A stretch of 64,000 bases of DNA from DATATB01 sp036268995 (GTDB lineage: Bacteria; Planctomycetota; Planctomycetia; Pirellulales; PNKZ01). This document shows positions 26,105-35,191 of the stretch, one piece after another. A program made the translations under genes and the position numbers. The notes beneath the pieces were generated by a model that saw only the letters and a program-made list of their open reading frames with translations, was not told the DNA's origin and made no database searches. The stretch is taken from the NCBI GenBank assembly GCA_036268995.1, contig DATATB010000140.1, forward strand, positions 124,001-188,000, read 5' to 3'. Position 1 is the stretch's first letter, and each line of letters opens with the position of its first letter.

Positions 26105-26364
26105 AGATTACTGAGATCCAGTTCGGGCGGGCCGCCGGCTTCTTCCGGCTGGCCAGTGACGCGGACGTTGGCCGAAGTGTCGAGGAAGATCTTGTCTTGC
26201 ATGATCTCCTGGATCACGATCTTCAGCTTGTCGTTGGTGTCGAGATCCACCAGCGGCCGGCTCCCGGCATTGAGCGCCACCAGGCGTTTTTGAATCAACG
26301 TCGACAGCTTAAAACGGCCGCCGACCTTGTTGACAATCTGTTCCTCGCGCAACTCGTCCAGCAT
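26101..26364 (-). CDS. rpoZ: RNA polymerase omega subunit
   Basis: An 87-residue protein with the omega signature: MLDELREEQIVNKVGGRFKL, then STLIQKRLVALNAGSRPLV and a Glu-rich region (IVIQEIMQDKIFL). Omega helps assemble beta-prime and binds ppGpp in some bacteria. The ~20 residues at the C-terminus are variable. It lies between gmk and coaC, the order known from many bacteria (yicC-gmk-rpoZ-coaBC), and overlaps coaC by four bases. Confidence 0.92.
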   Translation of the reverse strand: MLDELREEQIVNKVGGRFKLSTLIQKRLVALNAGSRPLVDLDTNDKLKIVIQEIMQDKIFLDTSANVRVTGQPEEAGGPPELDLSNL

Positions 26365-26392
26365 GATCGCCTCACTTTGAATAACACCAGGA

Positions 26393-26411
26393 CCGCGACC
26401 AGCGGTCGCGG
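26393..26411. repeat. Small palindrome between gmk and rpoZ
   Basis: CCGCGACC, loop AGC, GGTCGCGG: an 8-bp perfect stem followed on the plus strand by CTTTATGA. The right half matches the motif at 14903-14923. It is intercistronic in the minus-strand operon and may tune gmk/rpoZ transcript ratios. Confidence 0.6.
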
Positions 26412-26427
26412 CTTTATGATTATGTGA

Positions 26428-27030
26428 TTAGCAATTCAGAAGAATGTCGCACATTTCACGCGTCGCGCGATCCAGATCGTCGTTGACCACGCGATAGCGG
26501 TAGCGGCTAGCAGAGACCAGTTCCCGCCGCGCGACCTCCAGTCGCCGCGCCAAGGCCGCGTCGCTCTCCGTGCCGCGATCCCGCAAGCGGCGCTCCAGCT
26601 CCGCATAGGATTCGGGCAACACAAAGATGGTTACGGCGTCGGGATAATGCTCCAGCACCGCCATCGTGCCTTGCACGTCGATCTCTAAAACTACCCATTT
26701 TCCCGCCGCCAGGCTAGGGGTCACCTCGCTGCGGAGCGTGCCATACCAGTCGCCCCGGCCATAGACTTCGCAACATTCCAGGAACTGGCCGGCCTCCCGC
26801 CGCCGGGCAAATTCCTCGGGCGACAGGAAGTGATAGTCGACGCCGTCCACCTCGCCAGGCCGCGGACGTCGCGTGGTTGCTGAAATGCTATGAATCAGCG
26901 GCCGCCGGCATTCGGCAAACATCCGTTTCAGCAGCGTCGTCTTGCCGGCGCCCGACGGGCCCGACACGACAATCAGCCGCCCTGGGGCTTCGCCCTGTTC
27001 CTTCACAGTGGAAGTCGATTCAAGTGGCAT
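26428..27030 (-). CDS. gmk: Guanylate kinase
   Basis: A 200-residue nucleotide kinase that converts GMP to GDP. P-loop GRLIVVSGPSGAGKTTLLKR near residue 17; GMP-binding stretch HSISATTRRPRPGEVDGVDY followed by HFLSPEEF; lid-like RRLRDRGTESDAALARRL; and YRVVNDDLDRA near the end. ATG 27030 is used; a TTG six codons upstream is possible. It begins 26 bases after the yicC stop in a minus-strand operon. Confidence 0.96.
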   Translation of the reverse strand: MPLESTSTVKEQGEAPGRLIVVSGPSGAGKTTLLKRMFAECRRPLIHSISATTRRPRPGEVDGVDYHFLSPEEFARRREAGQFLECCEVYGRGDWYGTLRSEVTPSLAAGKWVVLEIDVQGTMAVLEHYPDAVTIFVLPESYAELERRLRDRGTESDAALARRLEVARRELVSASRYRYRVVNDDLDRATREMCDILLNC

Positions 27031-27055
27031 GAGCGCGCGCCGGTGCAAGTGCGGC

Positions 27056-27928
27056 CTACTCCACGTTCTGAATCATTTCTCGAATCCGTTCGATGGCCGC
27101 CTTGATATCGATGACATGCCGGGAAATCTGCACGTCGTTGGCCTTCGAGCCGATCGTATTGGCTTCGCGAAACATTTCCTGCGTCAGGAATTCCAGCTTG
27201 CGGCCCGAGCTTTCGGGCAGTTCCATGATCGAGTCGAACTGCCCCAGGTGACTGCGCAGGCGGATCAATTCTTCCGAGATATCGCTGCGTTCGGCAAAAA
27301 TGCTGACTTCCCGAATCAAATCGCCGGCGCCGAGCTTGACGTCGAACTCGGCCAGCAGGCTGCCCAGCCGCTCCAACAGTCGGCCGCGATAGCTTTCGGC
27401 CACCTGCGGCGCCCGGGCTTCGATCTCGGTCAGTTGCGCGGCCACGACCTGGCAATTCTGCTGCAAGTCGTCGGCCATTGCCCGGCCCTCGTCGGCGCGC
27501 ATCTTGGCCAGGTTGTCCATGGCGGCGACGAGCGTCTGGCGGATCAGCGGCCAGTCTTCCTCCGCATCTTCGGCCGTCGTCGGATCTTCGGCAATCACAC
27601 CCGGCAGCATTAACAGTTCTTCCAAGCGCACGTGGCCGGGCGCGTTCCACGATTGGTGCAATGCTTCGAGCTGCTGGCGGTAACTGGCCAGCACGGCCGT
27701 GTTGATTTGAAAATCGTCGGGCTGTTTGGGCCGGTCGACGCGCAACGACACTTGCAGCGTGCCGCGGCGAATCTGCTGCCGCACGACATTCTCGATATCC
27801 GGCTCCAGGGCGCTATAGCCCTCGCCGCACTTTACCGCGAGTTTGAAATAGCGGCTGTTGATCGTGCGCAGCTCGATGCTGATCGACAGGCCGTCGGCCT
27901 GGTAGTGCGCTTCGCCAAAGCCCGTCAT
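27056..27928 (-). CDS. yicC: YicC family endoribonuclease-like protein
   Basis: A 290-residue YicC protein; E. coli YicC is reported to act in RNA decay. It begins MTGFGEAHYQADGLSISIEL, contains SINSRYFKL-like text (RTINSRYFKL), FAERSDISEELIRLRSHLGQ, and ends EANTIGSKANDVQISRHVID, the highly conserved C-terminal core with metal-binding residues. Related proteins usually start LLSMTGF, so a TTG at 27940 giving four more residues is a good alternative start. It heads the operon yicC-gmk-rpoZ-coaC-coaB, though secG lies just upstream on the same strand. Confidence 0.92.
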   Translation of the reverse strand: MTGFGEAHYQADGLSISIELRTINSRYFKLAVKCGEGYSALEPDIENVVRQQIRRGTLQVSLRVDRPKQPDDFQINTAVLASYRQQLEALHQSWNAPGHVRLEELLMLPGVIAEDPTTAEDAEEDWPLIRQTLVAAMDNLAKMRADEGRAMADDLQQNCQVVAAQLTEIEARAPQVAESYRGRLLERLGSLLAEFDVKLGAGDLIREVSIFAERSDISEELIRLRSHLGQFDSIMELPESSGRKLEFLTQEMFREANTIGSKANDVQISRHVIDIKAAIERIREMIQNVE

Positions 27929-27995
27929 GCTCAGAAGCAAAGGGAATCCGACTCCATGAAGGGAGAAATGCCGACTGCGATCAAGGTGCCTATCA

Positions 27996-28403
27996 CTATT
28001 TGGCCGGTGCCGCGGGCGTCGATGCCGGCCGGTCATTGCTCAAGGGCGAAGCGGGCGCGCCGCCGCTGGAGCCGGGCGGAATGGTGGCGCCGGGGCCTTC
28101 TCCGGCCTGCCCATTGGCGGGTTGTCCGGAGGTCGTGCTGCGCGCCGCCGCCGATCCGAGGTTCGCGAAACCATCTTCACGGTTGTAATACTTGACGGCG
28201 ACGATGCAAAGGATGATCCAGAACGTGGCGACGCCGATGGTGATGCGCGTAAACAGGTCGCCCGCCTTGGTGCCGAACGCGCTCTGGCCGCCCATGCCCC
28301 CCAAGGCTCCGGCCAGTCCGCCGCCTCGACCGCGTTGCACCAGCACGAGCATGATGAGGAACACGGCCGTCAGCAGCAGCAACACCATGATCAAAGCACT
28401 CAT
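27996..28403 (-). CDS. secG: Preprotein translocase subunit SecG
   Basis: A 135-residue SecG with two membrane helices: MVLLLLTAVFLIMLVLVQRG (1st) and ITIGVATFWIILCIVAVKYY (2nd). Between them is the diagnostic RGRGGGLAGALGGMGGQSAF and GTKAGDLFTRI. A Pro/Ala/Ser-rich tail of about 55 residues is longer than in E. coli and typical of GC-rich bacteria. It is part of SecYEG in the inner membrane. It follows tpiA on the same strand, a common neighbour pair. Confidence 0.96.
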   Translation of the reverse strand: MSALIMVLLLLTAVFLIMLVLVQRGRGGGLAGALGGMGGQSAFGTKAGDLFTRITIGVATFWIILCIVAVKYYNREDGFANLGSAAARSTTSGQPANGQAGEGPGATIPPGSSGGAPASPLSNDRPASTPAAPAK

Positions 28404-28522
28404 CGTTCAAACACCTTCCTGGTTTCAATTGGGCGGCCCGGTTAGCGGGTCGCCGGCACGGCCCGCAAACGAGCCGGCTAACTGTTCGATTTGGTCTACG
28501 AAACGCACTGGAGTCGGATCGG

Positions 28523-29281
28523 CTAGCTTGTCACGCCGGCCGCGATTCCCAGAAAATCGGTCGCTTTCAGGCTCGCGCCGCCCACCAGGGCCCCGTCCAC
28601 GTTGGGCTGGCCGAGCAGTTCGGCCGCATTGCTGGGTTTGACGCTGCCGCCATACAAAATGCGAACGCCTGCCGCGACCCCAGCAGTGTAGCGGGTTTCG
28701 ATCATTTTGCGAAGGTCCGCATGCACCTCTTCGGCCTGCTCGGGCGTGGCCACTTTGCCCGTGCCGATGGCCCAGACCGGCTCGTAGGCGACGACCAGGG
28801 CCCCCATCTGCTCGGCCGACAGGCCGGCCAGTGATTGCTCGAACTGCCCGCGAATCACCGCACTGGTGCGTCCAGACTCGCGCTCATCTAAGAGCTCGCC
28901 CACGCAGACGATCGGCACGAGCCGGGCAGCCAGGGCAGCCAGCACCTTTTTGTTGATGTCCGCGTCGGTTTCGTGCAGAATGTGCCGCCGCTCGCTATGG
29001 CCGATGATCACGTACCGGCAGCCCAGGTCTGCCAGCATCGCGGCACTGGTTTCGCCGGTGAAGGCCCCCGAGGCTTCGTGATAGACGTTCTGGGCTCCCA
29101 GGCCCACGGTCGAGCCGCGGATCGCCTGCCCGACGGCGTCCAGGTACACCAGCGGCGGACAGACGGCCAAATCCAGCCGGCCGAAATCGCCCGCGCCGGC
29201 CGCGACGGCCTTGCCCAGGGCCACGGCTTCGGCCCGATTCAGGTTCATCTTCCAATTGCCGGCGATCAGCGGACGTCTCAT
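28523..29281 (-). CDS. tpiA: Triose-phosphate isomerase
   Basis: A 252-residue glycolytic enzyme that interconverts DHAP and glyceraldehyde-3-phosphate. It starts RRPLIAGNWKMNLNRAEAV with the substrate Lys in NWKMN, has catalytic His in VIIGHSERR, catalytic Glu in VVAYEPVWAIGTGKVATPEQ (including loop 6) and phosphate-binding ILYGGSVKPSN and GALVGGASL. ATG 29281 is the family start; the frame is open further upstream without similarity. It lies between pheA and secG on the minus strand. Confidence 0.98.
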   Translation of the reverse strand: MRRPLIAGNWKMNLNRAEAVALGKAVAAGAGDFGRLDLAVCPPLVYLDAVGQAIRGSTVGLGAQNVYHEASGAFTGETSAAMLADLGCRYVIIGHSERRHILHETDADINKKVLAALAARLVPIVCVGELLDERESGRTSAVIRGQFEQSLAGLSAEQMGALVVAYEPVWAIGTGKVATPEQAEEVHADLRKMIETRYTAGVAAGVRILYGGSVKPSNAAELLGQPNVDGALVGGASLKATDFLGIAAGVTS

Positions 29282-29340
29282 GCGCTCTAGATCCAGTCCA
29301 AGCGGGATTGAAGTGCCAATGCAGATTCCAGAGCGGAATC

Positions 29341-30447
29341 TTAGCCGATGGGCTGGCTGCGTGGATAGGAGCCCAGCACCTCGAGCCGCAACGTCCGCTT
29401 GCCCAAGGCCGCCAACGCCCGCCGCACTTTCAGATCGGCCTCGTGGCCGTCCAACTCGATGAAGAACAGGTAGCCGCCTTCGGGCCGGGCGATGGGAAAA
29501 GACTCGATCCAGGTCATGTTCAGCCGATTGCGCTTGAACACGTTCATCGCCTCGGCCAATGCTCCCGGGCGATGCTCCACTTCGAACATGGCCGCCATCT
29601 TGTCCGCCCCGGTGCGCGCGGCCGAATCGGCGCCAATCACGGCAAAGCGGGTCACATTGCTGGGATTGTCCTCGATGTCTTCGGCCAGCACTTCGAGGTT
29701 GTAGTGAATGCCGGCCTGCAAGCTGGCAATCGCCGCCGCCGTAGGCTTGTCCTGGGCCAGTTGGGCCGCCGTTGACGTGCTGGTGACCTCGATCGTGCGG
29801 GCCGTGGGCAAGTGCCGCGCCAGCCAGTTGCGGCATTGCGACAGCGCCTGCGGCTTGCTGTAAACCTCGGTCACTTCCGACCGCGAACAGCGGCCGAGCA
29901 AATGATGCCGGATCCGCAAGGGCACCTCGCCGCACACTCGCACCCGTAGCCGCGTGAACATATCCAGCGTGTCGGCCACGCGGCCGTCGGTCGAGTTCTC
30001 CAGCGGCACCACCCCGAACTGGGCCTGACCGCGGTTCACTTCTTCGAACACGGCCGCGATGCTGGCCACCGGCAACAGATCGCCGCTGGAGCCGAAGCGC
30101 TGCAGCGTGGCGACGTGACTGTAACTATAAGCCGGCCCCAAGAAGGCCACGCGCAGCGGCTTTTCCAGTGCGCGGACGTCGCTGGCCAGTTCGCGAAAGA
30201 TAGCGCGGATGCAGTGACCGGTCAGCGGACCCTTGTTGCGGCCGACCAAATCGTCCAGCCGCGTTTCGGCCTGGCCCGAGGCCCGGGCAATGTCGCTATC
30301 GGGATCGGCCCGCAGCAGGTCCTGCGTCCGCTTGGCTCGCAGATTCAGCGCCTTGAGCAGATCGCGATCCAGCCGATCGATCTCGGCCTGTAGCGCCGCC
30401 AGATGGCTCGCGGTGGGCTTTTTGCGACTTGCCGGCTCCTGCGCCAT
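29341..30447 (-). CDS. pheA: Bifunctional chorismate mutase/prephenate dehydratase (P-protein)
   Basis: A 368-residue phenylalanine-pathway enzyme. An AroQ chorismate mutase domain (about 14-95) has LQAEIDRLDRDLLKALNLRA. The prephenate dehydratase domain (about 100-275) has VAFLGPAYSYSHVATLQRFG, FGVVPLENSTDGRVADTLDM and NVTRFAVIG with the catalytic T-R-F. The ACT domain (about 290-365) has EHRPGALAEAMNVFKRNRLN followed by MTWIESFP, the Phe-binding region. Catalytic mutase residues were not all verified. ATG 30447 fits the family; 26 more codons upstream are open but divergent from known starts. Confidence 0.95.
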   Translation of the reverse strand: MAQEPASRKKPTASHLAALQAEIDRLDRDLLKALNLRAKRTQDLLRADPDSDIARASGQAETRLDDLVGRNKGPLTGHCIRAIFRELASDVRALEKPLRVAFLGPAYSYSHVATLQRFGSSGDLLPVASIAAVFEEVNRGQAQFGVVPLENSTDGRVADTLDMFTRLRVRVCGEVPLRIRHHLLGRCSRSEVTEVYSKPQALSQCRNWLARHLPTARTIEVTSTSTAAQLAQDKPTAAAIASLQAGIHYNLEVLAEDIEDNPSNVTRFAVIGADSAARTGADKMAAMFEVEHRPGALAEAMNVFKRNRLNMTWIESFPIARPEGGYLFFIELDGHEADLKVRRALAALGKRTLRLEVLGSYPRSQPIG

Positions 30448-30617
30448 AGCGGCTGCTCGTGATTTGTGAGGGTTTTGGCCAATGCGAGTTTCCTTGTACT
30501 GGGCTGGCCGGGGGGTGTCAACCATCGGCCGCGGCCCGCGCTAGTGGCCTCACCTGGGCGTTGTTATGATGGCCAATCCATTCGCCTCCCCCGTTTCCTA
30601 CCCGTTGATAGACACCT

Positions 30618-31469
30618 ATGTCGCACGCCTCGCATGCACCGGCAGCCGCCGACCAGACCGTTTCGCTCAAGCTGGCCGACGGCTGGCACTGTCGCCATCT
30701 GTACTACCGATTCAGCCGCGACTGGCTACAAAAGCTCGATGCCAACGCCCGGGCTCAAGGGGCCGACGAGCTGGCCGCATTGCTCGATCCGGCCGGTCCG
30801 CACGCGCCGGCCCGGCTGCAAACGTCGGTCGTCAGCGGCCACAAGGCCGACTTTGGCCTGATGCTGCTCGATCCCGACCCGCTGGTGCTCGACGGCCTGC
30901 ACCAGCGGCTGTTGGCCAGCCGGCTGGGCCCGGCCTTGGAGCCGACGTATTCGTTCGTGTCGATCACCGAAGTTTCGGAATACGTGCCCAGCGTGGAGCA
31001 GTACGGGCAGCGGCTGGTGGAAGAAGGCGAGAACCCGGAGGGGCCGGCCTACAAAGCCAAGCTCAAGGCCTACGAAGCCCGCGAGGAAATGATGCGTCGG
31101 CAGCGGCTGACGCCCGATTTTCCTGCCTGGCCGACCACCTGCTTTTATCCGATGAACAAGAAGCGCAAGGTGGGCGAGAACTGGTTCACGCTGCCGTTTG
31201 ACGAGCGCAACAAGCTGATGGCCGAACACGGCCGCAGCGGCATGAAGTTCGGCGGCAAAGTCACACAGCTCATCACCGCCTCCGTCGGTTTCGACGATTG
31301 GGAGTGGGGCGTCACGCTCTGGTGCCGCAACCCTGAATTCCTGAAAGACATCGTCTACAAGATGCGTTTCGACGAAGCCAGCGCCCGCTACGCCGAGTTC
31401 GGCCCGTTCTACGTCAGCTACATCATGTCGCCGAATGAGATGTTGCGGCATTGCCGAGTCATTGAGTGA
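30618..31469 (+). CDS. chdC: Coproheme decarboxylase / chlorite dismutase-like haem protein
   Basis: A 283-residue member of the chlorite dismutase fold with the coproporphyrin-dependent haem route. Landmarks are LADGWHCRHLYYRFSRDWLQ at the N-terminus, YSFVSITEVSEYVPS, CFYPMNKKRKVGENWFTLPF, RNKLMAEHGRSGMKFGGKVT, the typical ChdC segment with M-x-x-H-G-R-x-G, and DDWEWGVTLWCRNPEFLKDI. These are much closer to ChdC (HemQ) than to true chlorite dismutases. It would decarboxylate coprohaem III to haem b, feeding the c-type haem proteins encoded elsewhere in the window. It is divergent from pheA. Confidence 0.92.
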   Translation: MSHASHAPAAADQTVSLKLADGWHCRHLYYRFSRDWLQKLDANARAQGADELAALLDPAGPHAPARLQTSVVSGHKADFGLMLLDPDPLVLDGLHQRLLASRLGPALEPTYSFVSITEVSEYVPSVEQYGQRLVEEGENPEGPAYKAKLKAYEAREEMMRRQRLTPDFPAWPTTCFYPMNKKRKVGENWFTLPFDERNKLMAEHGRSGMKFGGKVTQLITASVGFDDWEWGVTLWCRNPEFLKDIVYKMRFDEASARYAEFGPFYVSYIMSPNEMLRHCRVIE

Positions 31470-31499
31470 GCAGCCTGGCGCCAAGCGCGTCGTGGCGAG

Positions 31500-31519
31500 C
31501 GGCAAGCGCGAGCTTGCCG
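31500..31519. terminator. Hairpin between convergent genes
   Basis: CGGCAAGC, loop GCGA, GCTTGCCG: an 8-bp perfect stem with a GNRA tetraloop, between the stops of chdC (31469) and the YdjY gene (31529). It could terminate transcription from both sides. No strong T run follows. Confidence 0.6.
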
Positions 31520-31528
31520 GTGGTTGCA

Positions 31529-32347
31529 TCACCGGGAGGCTGGCGCATCCCGCTCGCCGTTCCTCGCTTTTTCGCTTTTCGGGGCTTCGAGATCGGCTTT
31601 GGGGTCGCCGCCGCGGGCGTCGGCCAGGCCTTTGAGGCGGGGCGTGAGCACGAGGCTCAGCTTGGTGCCCTTGGCCGGAATGCGGTCGGTCATGGCTTCG
31701 AATAAGAGCGCGCTATTCGATTGGCTGCTCTCGATGGGCAGGTCGAGCATGGCGCTGGGAAAATTCGAGACGCAAATAAAATCGCCGTCTTCGGCCTGGT
31801 AGTGCCGCTGGCCGCCGTTGTCGGTCCAAAAGGCGCTGCCGCCAAAGACCCAGGGCTGATCCAGCGCTTTGCCAGTCCGCAGGTTCTTGAGCCAGTCCTC
31901 GGCGTTGGCCGAGTGCCGCTTGCCCTGCTCGTCGCTCCAATACAGAGTGATTTCCACCTCCGTGCCAGCGGCCGATTGATACGTCGGGCGAAAGCGGGCC
32001 GGATGTCCGGCTTCGGCTCCCGCGGCCACCAGGCCCGCATGGACGATGTACGCCTCGACCGGCACCGACACGATCGATTCGTGCTCCTTGGTGTTCTTGA
32101 TGCAGGCGAACATTTCCATCTGCCCTTCACGCAGGCAAACTTCGCCCAACATGACCACGCGTTTGTTTGGCTTGTCGAGCCAGACGTTGAACTTGGGCGA
32201 CAACCGCGTTAGGCCCGGCGGATTGGCCACGATCACGGGCGCAGGCTCCGGGGCCGGCTGGGCCAGGGCCGCGGCGGGATTCAAGGCATGCACCGCGCAG
32301 AGACAGCAGCAGATCGCAGCGGCTAGCCGCAATGGGGCGGAGGTCAC
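31529..32347 (-). CDS. Exported YdjY-domain protein
   Basis: A 272-residue exported protein. A signal peptide (APLRLAAAICCCLCAVHAL then NPAAALA) is followed by LSPKFNVWLDKPNKRVVMLG, EVCLREGQMEMFACIKNTKE, HESIVSVPVEAYIVHAGLVA, the YdjY domain. A second part has VEITLYWSDEQGKRHSANAE and a charged tail. The function of YdjY domains is unknown; they are common in planctomycetes. The GTG at 32347 is chosen as start because the frame upstream runs through a cluster of palindromes (32352-32433) and encodes only repeat sequence. Confidence 0.8.
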   Translation of the reverse strand: MTSAPLRLAAAICCCLCAVHALNPAAALAQPAPEPAPVIVANPPGLTRLSPKFNVWLDKPNKRVVMLGEVCLREGQMEMFACIKNTKEHESIVSVPVEAYIVHAGLVAAGAEAGHPARFRPTYQSAAGTEVEITLYWSDEQGKRHSANAEDWLKNLRTGKALDQPWVFGGSAFWTDNGGQRHYQAEDGDFICVSNFPSAMLDLPIESSQSNSALLFEAMTDRIPAKGTKLSLVLTPRLKGLADARGGDPKADLEAPKSEKARNGERDAPASR

Positions 32348-32351
32348 TGTC

Positions 32352-32433
32352 GCCCTTTCAGGGCTCAACGTGATTTGCGCCTGTCGTTCCAGGGGCTTAC
32401 GCCCCTGGCTAACGACTTCCGGCCCTCCGGGCC
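32352..32433. repeat. Cluster of three palindromes (REP-like)
   Basis: Three stems in a row: GCCCTTTCAGGGC (32352-32364), CGTTCCAGGGGC with GCCCCTGGCTAACG (32385-32414) and GGCCCTCCGGGCC (32421-32433). They lie in the 5' leader of the YdjY gene, which starts five bases away. The middle unit resembles those at 8784-8806. Confidence 0.75.
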
Positions 32434-32622
32434 TGGTGCAACATGTCGCCGACTTTCGAGACTCACGCCAAAATCGATCCGACATGCAATGGCTCCGAGG
32501 TTTCGCGCGATGGTGAAATTTCAACCAGTCATCCCGGGCGCGCTGGGGGGCTTCATCTTGTCCGCTATCATGCCTAAGATACGTCCTCCCCATTCTAGCC
32601 CATCGAGCGACGAGTTAGCAGC

Positions 32623-34458
32623 ATGGCCGTCTCCGCATCCGATTCCCCAGCCGGACATGCGCCCGCGCATGCCGGTTTTGCGTTTCCGGCCCAGCTCCAA
32701 TGGCACTCCACGGCGCCGCGGTCGGTTGCCGATGCGGCCGCTTGGGAGGCTGGCGACGACGGCTGGAAAGCTTGGAAAAAACATCTCGCCAACCGCCGCA
32801 AGCCACGCCCCCTGGCGCGGCTGGTTCGCTCGCACGGGCCGCTGGCCTGGTGCCTGCCGGAGCCTGATGCCAGCGGACGCGATTTGCGGCGATTGCTCAA
32901 GCGGCTGCCGCGCAAGAGCGGCCAGACCGCCGGAGCCGGCCCTTGGGAGGCGGAGCTTACTGCCTGGCTCGCTGCCGAGCGGCAACCGCACCTCGATTTG
33001 CCGACGGTCATGGCCGCGCTGGGCTGGTGCCACGCATTGCCATCGCTGGCCGGAAGGGTGCAGCCGCAGTTGTGGTGGGCGTCGCTTTCGCGGCTGGTGG
33101 AATTGTCGGCCGAGCCGACGGGCCTGGATACGGCCTTGCCGCCGCTGGTCTGGCAGTTGGCCGCGGCCGAGTTGCCGCTGACGCTCGCCTATTTATTTCC
33201 CGAAATCACGGCCTGCCGCCGATTGGCCGCTCAAGGCCGCCAGGCGCTAGTGGCCGGCATGGAAGAGCTGCTCGACGGCCACGGCCTGCCTCGCTTCCAG
33301 CATCTTGATAGCCTGCTGCCGCTGTTGGCTTGCTGGACCCGCATTCAAGCAATGGCGGAAAAAACACCCGAAGCCGACTGGCCCCCTTCGGCCGAGCGGC
33401 AATTTGCCGAACTGGTGCGGCACGCCGTCCGGCTTTCACGGGTCGATGGCGCGTTGACGTTCACCGGGCAACCGCTCGATGCCGAGTTGCTGCATGCCGC
33501 CGCCCGGCAGACTGGCTGTGGCCGCGTCAAGCGACTGGTGCGCGCGTGGGAAGCCGAGGTGGGTAAGGTGCCGGGCCGCTTCGAAGCGGGCGGCGGCAAC
33601 TGGTCGGCCAAACGCAAGAACCCGGCGATGCACTCTGAGTGGTCGGATGTGGCGCTGCTGCGGCGCGACTGGAGTCCGGCCAGCCCGCGATTGGCGGTCG
33701 GCTATAGCGGCCGGACGCTGGTCTGCGAAGCGGCGGCCGGGCGGCACGTGCTGTTCAGCGGTCCTTGCCAGCCACAGATTCGCAGCGCCGGACGGTTGCT
33801 CGAGCCCGCCAGCGGCTGGGAAGAAGTCTGCTGGGTGTCCGACGAAGACGGCGACTATGTCGAGCTCGAGATGCTGCTCGAGAACTCGGTTCGCGTGCAG
33901 CGGCAAATCTTTCTGGCCCGACGGGATCTGTTTCTGTTCTCCGCCGACACCATTCTGGCCGGCGAGGCCATGCCGCTGGAATACGAGGTCTCGTTTCCGT
34001 TAGGGCCGGATCTGAATTCGCTGGTGGCGGAAGAGACGAACGAGGCGTGGCTGGCGGCCAAAAAGCCGCAGGCCGCGGTCCTGCCATTTGCATTGGGCGA
34101 ATGGCGCAGCGACTCGCGCGCCGGGCAGCTCACCTTCAGCGACGGCCAATTGCGATTGCGGCAATCCACCCCCTCGGGCCGCGGGCTGTTTGCGCCGCTA
34201 TGGTTCGACTTGAATCGCTCGCGGCTGGGGCTGCCGCTCACCTGGCGACGGCTCACCGTGGCCGAGAACCGCGAGAATCAGCCGGCCGATGCGGCCGTGG
34301 GCTATCGCGTGCAAGTCGGCCGGCAGAATTGGTTGATCTATCGCTCCTTCACCGGCGCGGCCAACCGCACGTTGCTGGGCCATCACTTGCTGACCCAATT
34401 CTTGATCGGTCAATTCACTGCCGCCGGCGAAGTGCTGACGCTCATCGAGATCGAATAA
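32623..34458 (+). CDS. Hypothetical protein with C-terminal heparinase-like beta region
   Basis: A 611-residue cytoplasmic-looking protein (no signal peptide). The N-terminal half is helical and Leu/Trp/Ala-rich (for example WKKHLANRRKPRPLARLVRS, LPTVMAALGWCHALPSLAGR). The C-terminal half is beta-rich, with AMHSEWSDVALLRRDWSPAS, PRLAVGYSGRTLVCEAAAGR and GWEEVCWVSDEDGDYVELEM. The latter loosely resembles heparinase II/III C-terminal sheets but lacks clear catalytic motifs. I do not recognise the family. The yggS gene follows after 19 bases, so it may be in one transcript with yggS-yggU. Confidence 0.75.
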   Translation: MAVSASDSPAGHAPAHAGFAFPAQLQWHSTAPRSVADAAAWEAGDDGWKAWKKHLANRRKPRPLARLVRSHGPLAWCLPEPDASGRDLRRLLKRLPRKSGQTAGAGPWEAELTAWLAAERQPHLDLPTVMAALGWCHALPSLAGRVQPQLWWASLSRLVELSAEPTGLDTALPPLVWQLAAAELPLTLAYLFPEITACRRLAAQGRQALVAGMEELLDGHGLPRFQHLDSLLPLLACWTRIQAMAEKTPEADWPPSAERQFAELVRHAVRLSRVDGALTFTGQPLDAELLHAAARQTGCGRVKRLVRAWEAEVGKVPGRFEAGGGNWSAKRKNPAMHSEWSDVALLRRDWSPASPRLAVGYSGRTLVCEAAAGRHVLFSGPCQPQIRSAGRLLEPASGWEEVCWVSDEDGDYVELEMLLENSVRVQRQIFLARRDLFLFSADTILAGEAMPLEYEVSFPLGPDLNSLVAEETNEAWLAAKKPQAAVLPFALGEWRSDSRAGQLTFSDGQLRLRQSTPSGRGLFAPLWFDLNRSRLGLPLTWRRLTVAENRENQPADAAVGYRVQVGRQNWLIYRSFTGAANRTLLGHHLLTQFLIGQFTAAGEVLTLIEIE

Positions 34459-34477
34459 CGGGTCGGGCGGCAATCCT

Positions 34478-35191
34478 ATGGACCTTCCGCCTTCGGCCGC
34501 GGCGCGTCTTGCGGAGAATCTGGCGAACGTTCACGACCGCATCGCGGCTGCGGCAGCTCGCTGCGGCCGGCAGGCCGGCGCGATCAGGCTCGTGGCGGTG
34601 ACGAAATATGCCGGCAGCGATGTGGCGCAGGCAGTGGTGCAGGCCGGCTGCTCCGACTTGGGCGAGAGCCGGCCGCAAGAACTCTGGAGCAAGGCCGCGG
34701 CCCTGGCCGGCCAGCCGGTGCGCTGGCACCTGGTCGGCCATTTGCAGCGCAACAAGCTCAAACGCACGCTGCCGCTGGTCTGGCTCGTGCATTCGTGCGA
34801 TTCGCTGCGGCTGCTGGCCGCGATCGATGTCGAAGCCCAAGAACTCGGCCGCCGCCCAGCCGTGCTGCTGGAAGTAAACATTTCCGGCGACCCGGCCAAG
34901 CACGGCCTTTCTCCGGACGAATTGAGTGCGGCCTGGGACAGCGTCTTGCGCACTCAGCACGTCGAGTTGCGCGGGCTGATGGCCATGGCCGGCGTCGAAG
35001 GCGATTTGGATCTGGCGCGACGTGATTTTGCCGCTTTGCGCAACTTGCGCGACAAGCTGCAAACCGCGGCCGGCGACCGCGCGCGGCTCGACGAGCTTTC
35101 GATGGGCATGAGCGGCGACTACGAAGTCGCGATCGAGGAGGGAGCCACGCTCGTGCGCATCGGCTCCGCGCTGTTCGAAGGCCTCGGATGA
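34478..35191 (+). CDS. yggS: YggS family PLP-homeostasis protein
   Basis: A 237-residue PLP-binding protein of the YggS/PLPBP family with a single alanine-racemase-type barrel. It has AIRLVAVTKYAGSDVAQAVV with the PLP Lys in TKYA, DLGESRPQELWSKAAAL, WHLVGHLQRNKLKRTLP, LLEVNISGDPAKHGLSP and LSMGMSGDYEVAIEEGATLV plus RIGSALFE. These match the family throughout. It keeps free PLP and amino-acid pools balanced. It overlaps yggU by four bases, a widespread arrangement. Confidence 0.96.
   Translation: MDLPPSAAARLAENLANVHDRIAAAAARCGRQAGAIRLVAVTKYAGSDVAQAVVQAGCSDLGESRPQELWSKAAALAGQPVRWHLVGHLQRNKLKRTLPLVWLVHSCDSLRLLAAIDVEAQELGRRPAVLLEVNISGDPAKHGLSPDELSAAWDSVLRTQHVELRGLMAMAGVEGDLDLARRDFAALRNLRDKLQTAAGDRARLDELSMGMSGDYEVAIEEGATLVRIGSALFEGLG

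Noticed and set aside
32348..32593. Upstream extension of the YdjY protein
   Set aside because: It reads through three palindromes; the signal peptide starts right after GTG 32347.
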